From positions 1 to 7,755 of the forward strand of contig CAMHBN010000082.1 in the NCBI GenBank assembly GCA_946183385.1: DNA of 7,755 nucleotides, in the 5' to 3' direction. This document shows, one piece after another, positions 6,299 to 7,755 of the stretch. The notes beneath the pieces are model-generated. The model saw only the letters and a list, made by a program, of their open reading frames with translations. It had not been told where the DNA came from and did not search any database. The DNA comes from an uncultured Ruminococcus sp. GTDB lineage: Bacteria > Bacillota > Clostridia > Oscillospirales > Ruminococcaceae. The position numbers and the translations under genes are program-made. Position 1 is the stretch's first letter, and each line of letters begins with the position of its first letter.

Positions 6299-7546
6299 TC
6301 AAGCTTTCTCGGGATACAGCAGGAGCTGGATATCGTCGTCGTTGATATTTTTTGCTGAGATCCATGTAACACCCGTATCGAGGTTGCCTGCAACGCCTTC
6401 GCCGTTTGCAGACTGTATAGCGTATCTTACGCCGATATATCCCATGTTGTAGGGGTTCTGGATGATGGTGCCGTCAAGAACACCTGTTCTTATGTACTTG
6501 AGCTCCTGCTCGTCCGAGTTGAAGCCTACTACCGTGATAGTATCAGAGAGGTCGGACTCCTCAACAGCCTGACATACGCCAAGTGTGGTATTGGTGTTGG
6601 TCGCATAGAAGACCTTGATGTCCTTGTTGTTTTCGAGTATCTTCTTTGCTTCCTCGTAAGCGGCTTCCTGAGTAGCGCAGCGCTGTCCGTCAATGAAGAA
6701 GCTTGCAATCATAGCCTGCTGCTCCTCAGCGGTCATAGTTTTTGCTCCGCTTCCGGAATCGCCTGTGGCTGCGGAAGCGCCGCCCTGCGCGTTACCTGCT
6801 GCGGCACCCTGAGCAGCACCGCCCTGAGCAGCACCGCCCTGAGCAGCACCGCCCTGAGCAGCGGAGCCCTGTGAGGGAACTGCTTCTCCGGGAATACCAC
6901 TGCCCGAACTCTCGGCAGCAGCTGCTGCCTGAGCTCTCATTTTAGCAATGTACTGACCGAGTGAAGATGAGAATGTAGCCTTGAATCCGGTGATACGGAG
7001 GTCGGCGGTTGAAGCGGTATGTCCGATTATTGCGACCTTGCCTACATAAGCTCCGCTCTCGGTAGCTGTCGAGAACATGATGCGGGCAGCATTTCTTGCA
7101 GCAACTGCACCGCCGTCGAAGTCCTGTGAGCCGACATACGATACAGCGCCGTCGAAGTTAGCCTTCGAGTTGATGTAAACGATCTTTATGCCTTTATTAT
7201 TAGCCTTTTCAAGTGTCTCGTTGAGCTCTGCCAGATCGTTAGGAGCTATAACGATCGCCTTTGCGTTCTTGTTGATAGCGTCGTTGATATCCTCGATCTG
7301 GCTTGCGAAGTCGTTATCGCCTTCTGCGCAGTAGTAGAGCATCTCATAGCCCATCTCGTCGCAGCAGTCGCCTGCGCCTTTCTTGACCTCGTCCCAGAAT
7401 GATACCTTATCATTCTTACAGATAACGGCGATCTTTTCGCCTGAATCCTGCGGTTTTCCGCACGCGGTGGCAGAAGCGAGCATTGTCAGCGATACAGCAC
7501 AGAGGGCTAATCTTTTGAGAATGCCTTTTCTTTTCATTTTGTTCAT
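6299..7546 (-). CDS. Lipoprotein, type 1 periplasmic (sugar-type) binding protein with a low-complexity insert
   Basis: A 415-residue exported substrate-binding protein of the RbsB/Peripla_BP_4 type. A lipoprotein signal peptide (KMKRKG, hydrophobic core, then SATAC) predicts lipid attachment at C29. The first lobe starts at KIAVICKNDKVSFWDEVKKG; INDAINKNAKAIVIAPND (87-104) and the DGGAVAARNAA region (144-154) are typical of the family. GHTASTADLRITGFKATF (175-192) normally leads into the second lobe. Here an Ala/Gly/Gln-rich insert of roughly 65 residues (about 206-270) interrupts the fold, including tandem AQGGA units. The fold resumes with EAAYEEAKKIL, VFYATNTNTTLG (312-323) and IIQNPYNMGYIGV (361-373). 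No ABC ATPase or permease is nearby; the next gene is a membrane GGDEF protein, which suggests a sensory role. The start is the ATG at 7546, not the upstream ATG at 7648, because AAGGAGG lies nine bases before it and the lipoprotein signal begins there. The ligand cannot be told. Confidence 0.9.
   Translation of the reverse strand: MNKMKRKGILKRLALCAVSLTMLASATACGKPQDSGEKIAVICKNDKVSFWDEVKKGAGDCCDEMGYEMLYYCAEGDNDFASQIEDINDAINKNAKAIVIAPNDLAELNETLEKANNKGIKIVYINSKANFDGAVSYVGSQDFDGGAVAARNAARIMFSTATESGAYVGKVAIIGHTASTADLRITGFKATFSSSLGQYIAKMRAQAAAAAESSGSGIPGEAVPSQGSAAQGGAAQGGAAQGGAAQGAAAGNAQGGASAATGDSGSGAKTMTAEEQQAMIASFFIDGQRCATQEAAYEEAKKILENNKDIKVFYATNTNTTLGVCQAVEESDLSDTITVVGFNSDEQELKYIRTGVLDGTIIQNPYNMGYIGVRYAIQSANGEGVAGNLDTGVTWISAKNINDDDIQLLLYPEKA
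6796..6870 (-). repeat. 15-bp tandem repeat inside the binding-protein gene
   Basis: Three identical 15-bp units (plus strand GAGCAGCACCGCCCT) lie at 6811-6825, 6826-6840 and 6841-6855. A diverged unit follows at 6856-6870 and a more diverged one precedes at 6796-6810. The unit is a multiple of three and encodes AQGGA on the minus strand, so copy-number change would keep the frame. Confidence 0.93.
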
Positions 7547-7555
7547 GAAAATGAA

Positions 7556-7562
7556 CCTCCTT
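7556..7562 (-). promoter_or_regulatory. Ribosome binding site deciding the start of the binding-protein gene
   Basis: AAGGAGG on the minus strand, nine bases before the ATG at 7546. It rules out the in-frame ATG at 7648, which would put 34 unlikely residues before the signal peptide. Confidence 0.88.
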
Positions 7563-7572
7563 ATAATAGTTT

Positions 7573-7599
7573 CCCGTGTTCCGCAGACGGAGCACAGGG
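7573..7599 (-). promoter_or_regulatory. Stem-loop in the binding-protein leader, next to the ribosome binding site
   Basis: The minus-strand transcript from 7599 to 7573 can fold into an imperfect hairpin. Three C-G pairs, then GTG/CAC, then TCCG/CGGA close a four-base loop, with one bulged base and one mismatch. It ends ten bases before AAGGAGG. It might modulate translation or stability. It matches no riboswitch class I recognise and has no T-tract. Confidence 0.45.
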
Positions 7600-7637
7600 A
7601 ATAGAACAATTTTACGGATATGCACGGGGTAAGGCTT

Positions 7638-7690
7638 ATTTCCGACATTCCGCAAAGATGTTATGCTCATCCCCACATAATTTCCGACAT
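7638..7690. repeat. 11-bp direct repeat pair in the binding-protein leader
   Basis: ATTTCCGACAT occurs at 7638-7648 and again at 7680-7690, a start-to-start distance of 42 bp, about four helical turns. Both copies lie downstream of the predicted -10 box. A six-base inverted pair, GCTCAT (7665-7670) and ATGAGC (7689-7694), overlaps the second copy. The copies could be operator sites or parts of a leader RNA fold. Confidence 0.55.
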
Positions 7691-7709
7691 GAGCTTTACA
7701 CATACTAAT

Positions 7710-7738
7710 ATTTTATCACATTTCAAACAAAAATACAA
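7710..7738 (-). promoter_or_regulatory. Extended -10 promoter of the binding-protein/GGDEF operon
   Basis: On the minus strand, TGA-TAAAAT (7718-7710) forms an extended -10. A weak -35 TTGTAT (7738-7733) lies 17 bases upstream in T-rich DNA. Transcription near 7703 would give a leader of about 155 nt before the ATG at 7546. The leader (7547-7703) holds the repeats and hairpin listed separately and no convincing gene. Confidence 0.65.
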
Positions 7739-7755
7739 TAAATAAATCTGAAATA

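Noticed and set aside
6796..6870. CRISPR array
   Set aside because: The 15-bp units are tandem with no spacers and are in frame within a coding gene.
7547..7648. N-terminal extension of the binding protein from the ATG at 7648
   Set aside because: It would place 34 unrelated residues before a clear lipoprotein signal peptide; the AAGGAGG site supports the ATG at 7546.

Overview
The window looks like chromosomal DNA of a strictly anaerobic, low-to-moderate-GC Firmicute, most likely a Ruminococcus-like member of the Clostridia. This is an inference. The supporting signs are strong AGGAGG-type ribosome binding sites, near-consensus sigma-A promoters, AT-rich intergenic regions, a DivIVA-like coiled-coil protein, and a sensory-type [FeFe]-hydrogenase-like protein. 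No marker gene fixes the genus. All six genes lie on the minus strand, so transcription runs from the right end of the window to the left. I see no RNA gene, insertion sequence, phage gene or CRISPR array.

Layout in order of transcription. (1) 7755-5021: an extended -10 promoter and a leader of about 155 nt precede a lipoprotein of the type 1 periplasmic sugar-binding family (7546-6299). Fourteen bases later comes a two-pass membrane protein with a degenerate GGDEF domain (6284-5070). The unit closes with a strong intrinsic terminator (5058-5021). (2) 4846-1926: a TTGACT-17-TATAAT promoter drives a DivIVA-like coiled-coil protein (4721-3657). It is followed after 39 nt by a multi-cluster iron-sulfur protein with an [FeFe]-hydrogenase large-subunit domain and a coiled-coil tail (3617-1941). 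(3) 1808-1: a perfect consensus promoter (TTGACA-17-TATAAT) drives a cytoplasmic zinc-ribbon/BspA-type leucine-rich-repeat protein (1669-629) and then a eukaryotic-like protein kinase (586 to beyond the left edge).

The theme is signalling rather than metabolism. The first unit has the form of a ligand sensor: an extracytoplasmic binding protein paired with a membrane GGDEF-like protein, with no ABC permease or ATPase in the window. The second unit looks like a redox or H2 sensor: the four predicted H-cluster cysteines are kept, but the usual proton-relay cysteine is replaced, and the output end is a coiled coil. The third unit joins a protein kinase to a repeat protein that could act as scaffold or substrate. 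In two of the three proteins with a catalytic-type output domain, a key active-site position departs from consensus (GGDEF to TGNEF; kinase catalytic-loop Asn to Gly). Several members may therefore work by binding rather than catalysis. That the three units form one circuit is only a hypothesis from adjacency.
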